Origin: Veronia nyctiphanis
GTDB taxonomy: Bacteria > Pseudomonadota > Gammaproteobacteria > Enterobacterales > Vibrionaceae
Assembly: GCF_004116385.1 (NCBI RefSeq)
Contig: NZ_PEIB01000017.1
Coordinates: 1 to 64,000 of the forward strand
Direction of reading: 5' to 3'
DNA length: 64,000 bases
The notes beneath the pieces are model-generated. The model was given only the letters and a program-made list of their open reading frames with translations, ran no database searches and was not told the DNA's origin. Made by a program: the position numbers and the translations under genes. Of this stretch, positions 53,156-61,092 are shown piece after piece (the stretch's first letter is position 1; the number at the start of each line of letters is the position of its first letter).

Positions 53156-53161
53156 TACATT
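53156..53161 (+). promoter_or_regulatory. spf promoter -10 element
   Basis: TACATT lies 7 nt before the Spot 42 5' end; a TTTATT 17 bp further up is a poor -35. No clear CRP site is seen immediately upstream, although spf is CRP-repressed in E. coli. Confidence 0.45.
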
Positions 53162-53168
53162 AATCGGC

Positions 53169-53277
53169 GTAGGGTACAGAGGTAAGATGTTCTATCTTTC
53201 AGACCTTTTGTTTCACGTTATTGGATTTGGCTGATTCAGCTGCCTCGGTCTTCATTTGAGACCGGGGCGTTTTTTTA
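53169..53277 (+). ncRNA. spf: Spot 42 RNA
   Basis: Starts GTAGGGTACAGAGGTAAGAT, identical to E. coli Spot 42, and keeps TTCTATCTTTCAGACCTTT and CACGTTATTGGATTTGGCTG. The terminator hairpin GCCTCGGTCT/AGACCGGGGC plus seven T ends it. Length 109 nt, equal to E. coli. Hfq-dependent RNA repressing secondary-carbon and central metabolism genes (galK, sthA and others). Directly downstream of polA. Confidence 0.96.
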
Positions 53278-53423
53278 TCTGTCACTTGTACACTTTTCAT
53301 ACTTCCCCGGCTAAAAAGCTCCAAACCCACTGTAAAACATCATGTTGTTTTACTGTAAACACAGGCTTACATGCGATTCATATCATTTTTAGAGTAATTA
53401 CTTTAATTATGAGGAAGTATAGT

Positions 53424-53429
53424 TATAAT
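53424..53429 (+). promoter_or_regulatory. -10 element of the candidate sRNA downstream of spf
   Basis: Perfect TATAAT at 53424-53429; a TTTAAT at 53402-53407 (16-bp spacing) is the best -35. Predicted start near 53436. Confidence 0.45.
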
Positions 53430-53435
53430 GAAATT

Positions 53436-53532
53436 AACTTCTTGTTCTTGATGTGTTCATGCTGTTGGTGCATCACTTCCAACAGTTTTTGACGAAGTTT
53501 CAGCCGATCACTCTTTTCGATCGGCTTTTTTA
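53436..53532 (+). ncRNA. Candidate small RNA between spf and engB
   Basis: About 97 nt with two hairpins: CTGTTGG (53462-53468)/CCAACAG (53479-53485) followed by five T, and a final AGCCGATC/GATCGGCT stem (53502-53526) with a T-run, a good intrinsic terminator. A TATAAT promoter sits at the right distance and no coding potential is seen. A second sRNA downstream of spf has been reported in Aliivibrio; I cannot test homology here. The rest of 53278-53758 holds only the engB terminator. Confidence 0.5.
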
Positions 53533-53723
53533 TTTCTGTAATAAAATTCCTCTTATCTTGTTTTAAATTTTCTCTATTATCAGACTTAATATTCAATGAT
53601 AAATATCTTTTTGTGGACTGACTGAGTAGGGCTGGCATGTCAACGGGATTAGAGTATCAGTGTGTTGTCGGAATGTTGAACAAGAAGGGACGGGGGAGAT
53701 TAGCGGCGAAGTTGTATGGAAAA

Positions 53724-53747
53724 CACCACCCGCTGAAAACGGGTGGG
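53724..53747 (-). terminator. Terminator of engB
   Basis: On the minus strand CCACCCG/CGGGTGG with a seven-base loop, then TGTTTT; 12 nt after the engB stop. Confidence 0.7.
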
Positions 53748-53758
53748 TAATGAGAGTG

Positions 53759-54433
53759 CTACTCGGTAGGGTTGCTGTCAGTTTCGCTGTCCAGAAGCGC
53801 TTCTTGGTCTTCATCAATTGTTTCTTCACTAAATGATAAAAACCAGTCATCGAGCTTACGACGAAGTTTATCGACGCCGAAACCTTTCAACGATGAAAAC
53901 AGTTCGACTTGGACATCACCGCAAAAAGCCAGAGACGCTTCCTGAATCTTTAGAAGCTGCGCTTTTCTCGCTCCACTTTTCAATTTATCCGCTTTTGTCA
54001 GCAGCACCATAACTGGCAATTGGCTCTCAACCGCCCAATAAATAAGCTGTTGATCAAGATCTTTCATCGGATGGCGGATATCCATCAAAACAACTAAGCC
54101 TTTCAGTTGCTCGCGCTTTTGCAGGTATTCACCCAGAGATTTTTGCCATTTTTGTTTCAATTCCAACGGGACTTGCGCGAAGCCATAGCCGGGCAAATCG
54201 ACAATATGGCATCCCTCATCAACCTGAAATAGGTTGATTAACTGTGTGCGACCCGGTGTTTTACTGGTTTTGGCAAGGCTTTTTTGATCACATAGTCTAT
54301 TTAGTGAGCTAGACTTTCCAGCATTGGAGCGCCCAGCAAACGCAATTTCTATACCTGTATCGTCCGGTAAATGTCTGATATCTGGGGCACTTGTGATGAA
54401 GTGTGTATTTCGATAGTTGAGTGAGGGATTCAC
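53759..54433 (-). CDS. engB: Ribosome biogenesis GTPase EngB (YihA/YsxC)
   Basis: 224 aa. G1 [11 protein letters not shown]2 [11 protein letters not shown]3 [10 protein letters not shown]4 LLTKADK. Essential GTPase in 50S assembly in many bacteria. Acidic C-terminal tail ([17 protein letters not shown]). Divergent from the cytochrome c4 gene. Confidence 0.97.
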   Translation of the reverse strand: MNPSLNYRNTHFITSAPDIRHLPDDTGIEIAFAGRSNAGKSSSLNRLCDQKSLAKTSKTPGRTQLINLFQVDEGCHIVDLPGYGFAQVPLELKQKWQKSLGEYLQKREQLKGLVVLMDIRHPMKDLDQQLIYWAVESQLPVMVLLTKADKLKSGARKAQLLKIQEASLAFCGDVQVELFSSLKGFGVDKLRRKLDDWFLSFSEETIDEDQEALLDSETDSNPTE

Positions 54434-54582
54434 TGTTAACTCCGTCTCGACTTAATGTTGCCGAATAGTTACTTTTATGTGATTTTGTGTAAAATAAATG
54501 TGCTCGTTTTTTGCCCGGTCATTGTACCACGGCGGTGCAATTATCGCGGCACTGGAAGCTTAAAAACAATAAATGGAATGTC

Positions 54583-55200
54583 ATGAAGAAAATAGTGCTA
54601 CTCCTCACTCTTTTTGCGAGCTTTTCGGCCGTGGCCGACGGTGATGCAGAAAAAGGGAAGGCAATATCAGCGACATGCGCGGCTTGCCATGGTGCTGACG
54701 GTAACAGTGCTGTACCGGCTAACCCTAAACTGGCAGGCCAACATCCTAATTACCTGCTTAAACAACTGAAAGAATTTAAACTTGCGATGACCTCTCAGGG
54801 CCAATCTGGGCGTAACAACGCCGTGATGGGGGGAATGGTGATGCCATTGTCTGAGAAAGACATGGCGGATCTGGCTGCGTACTACGCGTCTCAGGATGCG
54901 ACACCGGGTACAACGCCAGAAGCAGCCATTGCACTGGGCAAGCAAATTTATAATGCTGGACTGCCAGATCGCGGCGTTGCTGCGTGTATTGCATGCCATG
55001 GGCCTCGGGGTAATGGTACGGTTTCGTCCGGCTTCCCTAAAATCTCAGGTCAACATGCTGATTATCTGAAAGGCCAGCTTGAGATGTTCCGGTCTGGTCA
55101 ACGCAACAACGACCTTAACGGAATGATGCGTGCTGTCTCTGCAAAGTTGTCTGATGCGGAAATTCTTGCTGTTTCACAATACCTCGGCGGTCTTCACTAA
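54583..55200 (+). CDS. Cytochrome c4 (di-haem, periplasmic)
   Basis: 205 aa from ATG 54583: signal peptide KKIVLLLTLFASFSAVADG, two CxxCH haem sites (CAACHGADG near residue 35, CIACHGPRG near 135) and distal Met ligands in the MVMPLSEKDM-like and MMRAVSAKLS segments of the two homologous halves. Electron donor to terminal oxidases. The upstream in-frame start at 54511 is not supported. Confidence 0.94.
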   Translation: MKKIVLLLTLFASFSAVADGDAEKGKAISATCAACHGADGNSAVPANPKLAGQHPNYLLKQLKEFKLAMTSQGQSGRNNAVMGGMVMPLSEKDMADLAAYYASQDATPGTTPEAAIALGKQIYNAGLPDRGVAACIACHGPRGNGTVSSGFPKISGQHADYLKGQLEMFRSGQRNNDLNGMMRAVSAKLSDAEILAVSQYLGGLH

Positions 55201-55214
55201 CCGCTAACTACCAG

Positions 55215-55242
55215 AAAAAAGGCGGCGTTTGCTGCCTTTTTT
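55215..55242 (+). terminator. Terminator of the cytochrome c4 gene
   Basis: AAAAAAGGCGGC/GCTGCCTTTTTT hairpin, 14 nt after the stop. Confidence 0.85.
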
Positions 55243-55471
55243 AATGCCCGTATTTCCGCTTTCCCTTTGCGCGGTGAATGGACCTTCCAAACCGTCAGCA
55301 AGCTTTGTGAGACATTGACTATTCATGCCTGTATTTTTGGCTTAAAGTTCATCTCTTTCTTTATTTTAAATTTCTATAAATCAATGCTTTAGTTTTTATT
55401 TTCATAATCTGGTTACCAATGATTGAATTGGCTACCTTTTTTGACACATCAAAATACGTAAAATTATCTTC

Positions 55472-55866
55472 GTCGACAGGGATAACGACAAGGAACAGGA
55501 CAGCCAAGTACGGCAGAGCAGAGCAGCTCAAAAAATAGCAGGACGTAGCAAGGATGCACGAAATGGTTAATCATTTCTGACTGTCAGGGAGACAGCGTGT
55601 CGAGGACGACATGTTTTAGGGATGACCTCTCACGGAGCGAGAGAAATGGAGTACCGCTTAGGATGGCGACGCGCTCAGGATGAGACACTAGGACGCTAAA
55701 AACGCATCAGGATGATGAAAAAATAACGAACATAGCTGGAAGCGACAAAAAATACGGATGTTCGACCACCGGGAAGTGGACAACCATTAGGGATTAATGG
55801 CTCAAGAATACGTTCATCATATTGAACACATTTACAGCGACAGGTTTAGGCCTGTCGCTTTTTTCT
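55472..55866 (+). ncRNA. CsrB/CsrC-family regulatory RNA (CsrA sponge)
   Basis: Begins GTCGACAGGGA, identical to the 5' end of E. coli CsrB, and carries about nineteen GGA motifs (many AGGA, AGGGA or CAGGATG in hairpin loops), the signature of CsrA-sequestering RNAs. A TAAAAT -10 at 55459-55464 precedes the start and a strong terminator AGCGACAGG/CCTGTCGCT plus T-run (55836-55866) ends it. Length about 395 nt. The place upstream of yihI is that of E. coli csrC. The weak -35 fits activation by a VarA/UvrY-type regulator (inference). Confidence 0.93.
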
Positions 55867-55916
55867 TATTGGGGTTTCTGATACATTTCCGCCATTCCGT
55901 TTGATACTGGACCCAT

Positions 55917-56561
55917 ATGTCCCATACCTGCCCATTGTGTGCCTCTGATAACTTTGCCGATTTCCACCAGGATAAGCGCAGACGTTATTTTCGTTGTGGC
56001 CACTGTTTTCTGGTATTTGTTGACCCTGCTTCCTTTTTGTCAGCCGACGAAGAAAAAGCGATATATCAACAACATGAAAACAGCCCAGATGATGTAGGTT
56101 ATCGCCAATTTTTGAGCCGGATTGCTGAGCCATTGCATAAATGTATGCCGAGTGCGCAATCAGGGCTGGATTTTGGCTGTGGTCCGGGGCCGACTCTGTC
56201 ATTGATGCTGGAAGACAAAGGACACAGTGTTGCGCTGTACGATCCTTTTTTTGTGCCTGACGGAGCTGCACTGAACAAAACCTATGATTTTGTTACCTGT
56301 ACAGAGGCTATCGAACATTTTCACTACCCTAAAAGGGAATGGGGGCAGTTAATCAGTTTAATAAAGCCGGGTGGCTGGCTTGCACTGATGACTAAACTGG
56401 TGAAAGATGCTGAGGCATTCAGCCGTTGGCATTATAAAAACGACCCAACCCACGTGAGCTTTTTCAGTCGCGAAACTTTCCGTTTTCTGGCAGACCGTGA
56501 TGGTCTTGACGTGGACTTTGTTGGTAACGATGTCATTTTACTGAGGAAGAAAACCGCATGA
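55917..56561 (+). CDS. Class I SAM-dependent methyltransferase with N-terminal zinc ribbon
   Basis: 214 aa. N-terminal CPLC...CGHC four-cysteine ribbon (residues 5-30), then a methyltransferase fold with motif I GLDFGCGPGPTLSLM (about residue 85), YDFVTCTEAIEHF and IKPGGWLALMTK. Target unknown. Its stop overlaps the yihI start. Confidence 0.88.
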   Translation: MSHTCPLCASDNFADFHQDKRRRYFRCGHCFLVFVDPASFLSADEEKAIYQQHENSPDDVGYRQFLSRIAEPLHKCMPSAQSGLDFGCGPGPTLSLMLEDKGHSVALYDPFFVPDGAALNKTYDFVTCTEAIEHFHYPKREWGQLISLIKPGGWLALMTKLVKDAEAFSRWHYKNDPTHVSFFSRETFRFLADRDGLDVDFVGNDVILLRKKTA

Positions 56562-57103
56562 CCCGCAAGAAAAGAAGTCGGAAAGCTGGTTCAGAAGGAC
56601 CAGCGCAATACGATGATCGTACGCCTAGCCAGTCTGATAATGAAGGGCGTCTGCAGAAGAAGCTGAAAAAGCGTAAAGGCTTGAAGGCTGGCTCTCGTCA
56701 TTCAGACGCAAAAGCCGCCGCAGCCAGAAAAGCAGCGGCACAAAAAGACCCTCGTCATGGTAGCAAAAAAGCCATTCCATTGATTGTCGAGCAAAAGCCA
56801 CACCCTAAATCAGCGCAGGCGAAAAAAGCCCGTCGCTTGAGTGCTGAGCAAGAATTAGAGATGCTCGAAAATGATGCACAACTGAATGTGTTGCTCGACC
56901 GTATTGAAAATGGTGAAAGCCTTGGGGCTGGTCTTCAGTCATACGTTGATGAAAAACTCGATCGTATTGAAGCGCTGATGAGTCAGTTAGGCCTGCTCGA
57001 CGATGACGAGCTAGAAGATGAAAAACAACCCGCTAAACCATCTAAGCGTAGCGACGATGACCTCTTAGCGGCATTTGAAAACCTGGACATGGATCAGGAG
57101 TAA
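56558..57103 (+). CDS. yihI: Der GTPase-activating protein YihI
   Basis: 181 aa, very basic N-terminus (TRKKRSRKAGSEGPAQYD; RLQKKLKKRKGLKAGSRHS) and acidic C-terminus (LGLLDDDELEDE; DDDLLAAFENLD): the YihI plan. Stimulates the ribosome-assembly GTPase Der. Overlaps the methyltransferase gene by ATGA. Confidence 0.95.
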   Translation: MTRKKRSRKAGSEGPAQYDDRTPSQSDNEGRLQKKLKKRKGLKAGSRHSDAKAAAARKAAAQKDPRHGSKKAIPLIVEQKPHPKSAQAKKARRLSAEQELEMLENDAQLNVLLDRIENGESLGAGLQSYVDEKLDRIEALMSQLGLLDDDELEDEKQPAKPSKRSDDDLLAAFENLDMDQE

Positions 57104-57106
57104 CAC

Positions 57107-57601
57107 TTGGATACATTACGTTTAACGTTGATCTTGGCAGGCGGGGGAATCATCCTCAGTTTGTCAGTGTATGCGGGTTGGCTGCTGTCGAAAGTGAGAC
57201 TACAGAAGCAGCAACAGCAGGCCCTGATGGAACAGGCAATCACCAAACGGAATGATAAGATCATTGAGAGTGTTGACGTAATTGCGATGGCGACACTGCA
57301 AGAGCAGTGTGATTTATCAGAAGCAGCTATTCGTTTATACATGATCATGGATCATCTGCAGGGCGAAAAACGGATTGAGTTTCCCACTCAATATCCGGCT
57401 CTGTACGAGTTGTACGACGTGGTAAAAGACATGCCTCGTGGAGACGCAAGAAAGTCACTGCAAAAGCGTGAGCGCATGCGTTTCGACCTCACACGAATGA
57501 AAGCTGAGTCCCGCCTACAAGTTGCTATTCACACCGAGCTGGAAGAAATTCTGGCGTTTACCGGTGCCAAAATGATGCCCGTTCGCCCACTGGCGAGCTG
57601 A
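57107..57601 (+). CDS. DUF2489 family membrane-anchored protein
   Basis: 164 aa from a TTG start at 57107, three nt after yihI, with AGGAG upstream. One N-terminal transmembrane helix (LRLTLILAGGGIILSLSVYAG), then a cytoplasmic helical domain (LSEAAIRLYMIMDHLQGEKRIEF). Regularly found between yihI and hemN in vibrios. Function unknown. Confidence 0.88.
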   Translation: MDTLRLTLILAGGGIILSLSVYAGWLLSKVRLQKQQQQALMEQAITKRNDKIIESVDVIAMATLQEQCDLSEAAIRLYMIMDHLQGEKRIEFPTQYPALYELYDVVKDMPRGDARKSLQKRERMRFDLTRMKAESRLQVAIHTELEEILAFTGAKMMPVRPLAS

Positions 57602-57687
57602 GTCCTTTCGTCACCCGCATCACCGGGTGAGTCTGTTAATGGCAGTGCATCCCAGCCTGCCATTGCATCACACCACAAGCGGAAAGA

Positions 57688-59064
57688 ATGATGTCTAAGC
57701 AGCAAATCATTTGGGATCAGGCTTTGATAGAAAAGTATAACTATTCTGGCCCCCGTTATACCTCGTACCCCACTGCGCTTGAGTTTCATGAATGCTTTAC
57801 TGACGCCGAGTTTGATGCGGCCTGTCAGCAATATCCTGAGCGCCCTCTTTCTCTGTATCTGCACATCCCGTTCTGCCACACGCTGTGTTATTACTGTGGG
57901 TGTAACAAGGTGATCACCCGCCATCGTCACAAAGCAGATAAGTATCTTGATGTGCTGGAGATGGAAGTAAGGCAGCGGGCGGCTGCGTTTACTGGCCGTA
58001 AAGTGACCCAAATCCATTGGGGTGGCGGAACGCCGACTTTCCTTGAGAAAGCGCAAATATCGCGTTTGATGGGGCTGCTACGCTCGCTGTTTACCATCGA
58101 TAATACCGCTGAAATCAGCATTGAAATCGACCCGCGCGAAATTGAACTGGATGTACTCAATCATTTGCGTGCAGAAGGGTTCAACCGTCTGAGTATTGGA
58201 GTTCAGGACTTTGACAAGAAGGTTCAGCAGGCGGTTAATCGTGAGCAGGATGAGGCATTTATTGGCGACTTGGTTGCCCGTGCGAAAACGCTTGGTTTCA
58301 GGTCAACCAACCTTGATTTGATTTATGGTCTTCCTCACCAGAACACAAAAACCTTCGGCGAGACGCTTGCCCGGGTGATTGATATGGAGCCGGGCCGCCT
58401 ATCGATTTTCAACTACGCACATCTACCGTCTTTGTTTGCCGCTCAGCGGAAAATCAAAGACGAAGACCTGCCGAGCGCGTCAGAAAAGCTCGCAATGCTG
58501 GAACAAACTATCCACACATTGACTGATGCGGGTTACCAGTTCATCGGTATGGACCACTTCGCCAAGCCTGATGATGAGCTTGCTGTTGCCCAGCGCGATG
58601 GCATTCTGCACCGCAATTTTCAGGGCTACACCACTCAGGGTGACTGTGACTTGTTGGGTATGGGGGTCTCTGCCATCTCAATGATTGGTGACTGTTACGC
58701 CCAAAACCAGAAAGAGCTAAAGCACTATTACACGCAGGTGGAAGAAAGGCAGCACGCGCTATGGAAAGGCGTTGGGCTGACTGCCGATGACTTACTGCGC
58801 CGTGAAGTGATAAAAGACCTGATTTGTAATTTTTTGCTCGATAAGTCAGCGGTTGAAAGTATGTTTAACCTAACATTTGATGACTACTTCGCCGAAGATA
58901 TCGCGCTTTTAGCGCCTTTTATCGACGATGAACTGGTTGTCATTGATGACAGTTTTATCCGCGTGACACTGAAAGGCCGTTTGTTGATCCGCAATATTTG
59001 TATGTGTTTTGACACCTACTTGCGTGACAGAGCAAGGCAGCTGAAGTTTTCACGGGTGATTTAA
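57688..59064 (+). CDS. hemN: Oxygen-independent coproporphyrinogen III oxidase HemN
   Basis: Radical SAM enzyme for anaerobic haem synthesis. 458 aa (or 457 from the second ATG at 57691). Cluster site HIPFCHTLCYYCGCNK near residue 60; WGGGTPTF; SIEIDPREIELDVL; NLDLIYGLPHQ; NFQGYTTQGDCDLLGMGVSAIS. Colinear with the E. coli protein to the last residues (FSRVI). Confidence 0.97.
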   Translation: MMSKQQIIWDQALIEKYNYSGPRYTSYPTALEFHECFTDAEFDAACQQYPERPLSLYLHIPFCHTLCYYCGCNKVITRHRHKADKYLDVLEMEVRQRAAAFTGRKVTQIHWGGGTPTFLEKAQISRLMGLLRSLFTIDNTAEISIEIDPREIELDVLNHLRAEGFNRLSIGVQDFDKKVQQAVNREQDEAFIGDLVARAKTLGFRSTNLDLIYGLPHQNTKTFGETLARVIDMEPGRLSIFNYAHLPSLFAAQRKIKDEDLPSASEKLAMLEQTIHTLTDAGYQFIGMDHFAKPDDELAVAQRDGILHRNFQGYTTQGDCDLLGMGVSAISMIGDCYAQNQKELKHYYTQVEERQHALWKGVGLTADDLLRREVIKDLICNFLLDKSAVESMFNLTFDDYFAEDIALLAPFIDDELVVIDDSFIRVTLKGRLLIRNICMCFDTYLRDRARQLKFSRVI

Positions 59065-59093
59065 ACATTTGAACACTGAGTCAGTGAGATAAC

Positions 59094-59122
59094 AGGCAGT
59101 CACGATAATGACTGCCTTTTTA
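59094..59122. terminator. Terminator of hemN
   Basis: AGGCAGTCA/TGACTGCCT with a six-base loop and a T-run; the minus strand lacks a comparable U-run. Confidence 0.85.
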
Positions 59123-59155
59123 TTGCTTGTAAGAAGCCTGAGTGGGGCGGTGTTT

Positions 59156-59944
59156 TTACGTTCGCCGAATATGGACACAAAATCCGCGAGTACTGAAATC
59201 GACAAGCTCCGCTGATTTTCTTGGCATCAAACTGACTACCTTGGCGAGATATGCATCCCGCTGTGCGTCGCTAAATGGCAGATCCCGAAGCTCGGATATC
59301 CAGCCACCGATGTACTGTGAAAACACCTCGTCCATGGCATCGAAAGGAAAATACTGCTCCCCGCACAGCAATACCTCGAATTGCTCAGCCTGTTCGTCAT
59401 TAAGGGTAAACAATGCCTTATAAATATCAGCCTCGGTAACCCCAAACGGAATGGTGTGACCACTGAAAAAGGCATCCAGCGCTCGACTTCTGGCGTCACA
59501 GAGCACCTGTTGATCAATAGGCAGCAAAAGCAGTAACTCTCCGTCTTTCGCGAGCTTCTCCAGCGCCAGCTCAAATACCGTCCGTATTTCTTGTTGGTTG
59601 AGCCATTGCAGACAAAAAAAGGAGCTGATGAAGTGATAACTCTGTGGCAAAACTTCGAGCGCTCTGGCATCCAGACTTTGAAACGTCAGATTTCCTGTCG
59701 CTGACAGGTTTGCCTTTTCAATCAGGCTATCCGACAAATCAATGCCAAGGCATTTAGCGTTAGGGTTTTGTTGGCTTAATTGAGACAGCAAGCGCCCGTC
59801 ACCGCAGCCAATATCCAAGTAGCTTTTGAAGTTTAGCGGCGCTGAACATTGCTGATTCAGCAGAGCCATCGCTGCATCATACTGAACCTGATTTTGAAAA
59901 CTGTACGCTGAGGTGAAGGCGTTATCTGCATTGGCGACGATCAT
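59156..59944 (-). CDS. SAM-dependent methyltransferase paired with the HDO-type enzyme
   Basis: 262 aa. Motif I YLDIGCGDGRLLSQLS near residue 43, post-I acidic CLGIDLSDSLIEKA, then FQSLDARALEVLPQSYHFISSFFCLQWL, the BioC/Tam-like arrangement. AAGGAG before the ATG, 14 nt after the upstream gene. Probably a small-molecule methyltransferase. Its substrate is likely tied to the adjacent iron oxidase (inference). Confidence 0.85.
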   Translation of the reverse strand: MIVANADNAFTSAYSFQNQVQYDAAMALLNQQCSAPLNFKSYLDIGCGDGRLLSQLSQQNPNAKCLGIDLSDSLIEKANLSATGNLTFQSLDARALEVLPQSYHFISSFFCLQWLNQQEIRTVFELALEKLAKDGELLLLLPIDQQVLCDARSRALDAFFSGHTIPFGVTEADIYKALFTLNDEQAEQFEVLLCGEQYFPFDAMDEVFSQYIGGWISELRDLPFSDAQRDAYLAKVVSLMPRKSAELVDFSTRGFCVHIRRT

Positions 59945-59958
59945 GGCTTCACTCCTTG

Positions 59959-60690
59959 TTATGCTGGCTCGGCCTGAGAGAGTTCAGCTTTTAGCGATGA
60001 GCGGGTGGTCTCGACGACCTGCTGCCAGAAGTTGACCCAGTGTTCTCCCATACGTTGGTATTCAGCATAAAACTGAGCGGTTTCATCGTCGTCAAAGGTT
60101 TTGTAATCGAGAATGCGCAGCACTTCCTCGTAGTGTTCTGGCTCGAGCACTGCATGGAGAGTGAAAAACTCCAAATCATCTTCGGTAAAAATATCCATGG
60201 CGCGGAATGCGTTCAGCAGAGGCAAATACACATCGACTGCCGACTTTTCCAAAAACAGCCAAGTCGCCAGTGATTTGGCTTCATTTGAGGTAGTGACACT
60301 GAAGTTCTCCCACATCACACCTAAGTAAGCTTTGATGCTCGGAATAATTTCATCGTCAGCTATTGGTAACGCGATACTGATGCCTGCTGCAGCAAAAAAT
60401 TTCTCAAACAAGGCTGAGTGGGTTTTGTTAGGGTCGCCATTACCCCACTCATCACTGATGGCTTCTGCCATCGGTGCCAATGCGCGTCTATCATGAGCCG
60501 GAATTAAAGTGAGTATTTGTGCAAAGGCATGAATTTGCTGCAACGAGAAGTAGTAGTAATTTTTGCAATACACAGACAGTGCTTGTTTTGGGTCGGGCGC
60601 TGAGACAAACAGTTGCGTTAATTCGCCAATATGGCGGTTAAACGCGGCTTCATCGTAAAGTGACAGTGCTTTATCCAGACAAATGCTCAT
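59959..60690 (-). CDS. Haem-oxygenase-like di-iron oxidase (HDO/TENA-PqqC-like), function unknown
   Basis: 243 aa from ATG 60690 with AGGAG six nt upstream. All-helical. Candidate metal ligands: the early Glu/His of LQQIHAFAQI, IISDE-type segment AISDEWGNGDPNKTHSALFEKFF, and FFTLHAVLEPEHYEEVL. This E...H...ExxH layout is that of HDO enzymes (CADD, UndA, BesC, SznF helical domain), which activate O2 on small molecules. First gene of a two-gene unit with a methyltransferase. Specific chemistry cannot be predicted. Confidence 0.8.
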   Translation of the reverse strand: MSICLDKALSLYDEAAFNRHIGELTQLFVSAPDPKQALSVYCKNYYYFSLQQIHAFAQILTLIPAHDRRALAPMAEAISDEWGNGDPNKTHSALFEKFFAAAGISIALPIADDEIIPSIKAYLGVMWENFSVTTSNEAKSLATWLFLEKSAVDVYLPLLNAFRAMDIFTEDDLEFFTLHAVLEPEHYEEVLRILDYKTFDDDETAQFYAEYQRMGEHWVNFWQQVVETTRSSLKAELSQAEPA

Positions 60691-60919
60691 TGTGTGCTCC
60701 TTTTGTATAGTTAGGGGATGTTCAAACAGCGGAACAGCACTCAACGCTAGCACTCAGAAGATGGGCTTGATGTGACTTTTATCAATTAAATCATTTGGCT
60801 GGATTTGATTATTGGTTGGGGTTCGAGCCTTTTCTAACTGTGGGTAAGACAGAATACAAACAGCAGTAAATGGGTGTGAATTAGCGTTAGTTTTTTGATT
60901 TTGGGGATGGTAAAGCGAA

Positions 60920-60943
60920 AAAAAGCCGCAATAAGCGGCTTTT
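60920..60943. terminator. Bidirectional terminator
   Basis: AAAAGCCGC/GCGGCTTTT stem with a short AATA loop, downstream of the add transcription unit (minus strand). The 60691-60919 stretch is the leader of the HDO gene and holds no other ORF. Confidence 0.8.
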
Positions 60944-60960
60944 GGGATATGACTTAACGC

Positions 60961-61083
60961 TCAGCTACCTGAACTGAAAAGGGTAAGGACGATAGCCAAC
61001 AACGCTGCCAGTAATCCGGGTGTTGATGACACATCCTGACTGGTACTCACAAGCTCACCCGCAACAGAAAGATTTTCCATCAT
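60961..61083 (-). CDS. Candidate 40-aa membrane peptide downstream of add
   Basis: Starts with tandem ATGs 9 nt after the add stop: MMENLSVAGELVSTSQDVSS, then TPGLLAALLAIVLTLFSSGS and stop. A polar N-terminus and a single hydrophobic C-terminal helix suggest a tail-anchored small membrane protein. No clear Shine-Dalgarno; it could be translated by coupling to add. Terminator follows 20 nt later, so it is in the add transcript. Confidence 0.4.
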   Translation of the reverse strand: MMENLSVAGELVSTSQDVSSTPGLLAALLAIVLTLFSSGS

Positions 61084-61092
61084 CAGGCCGCT

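Noticed and set aside
53600-53720. Further gene or RNA before engB
   Set aside because: No promoter-terminator pair or conserved ORF is visible; a minus-strand frame here simply reads through from engB in another frame.
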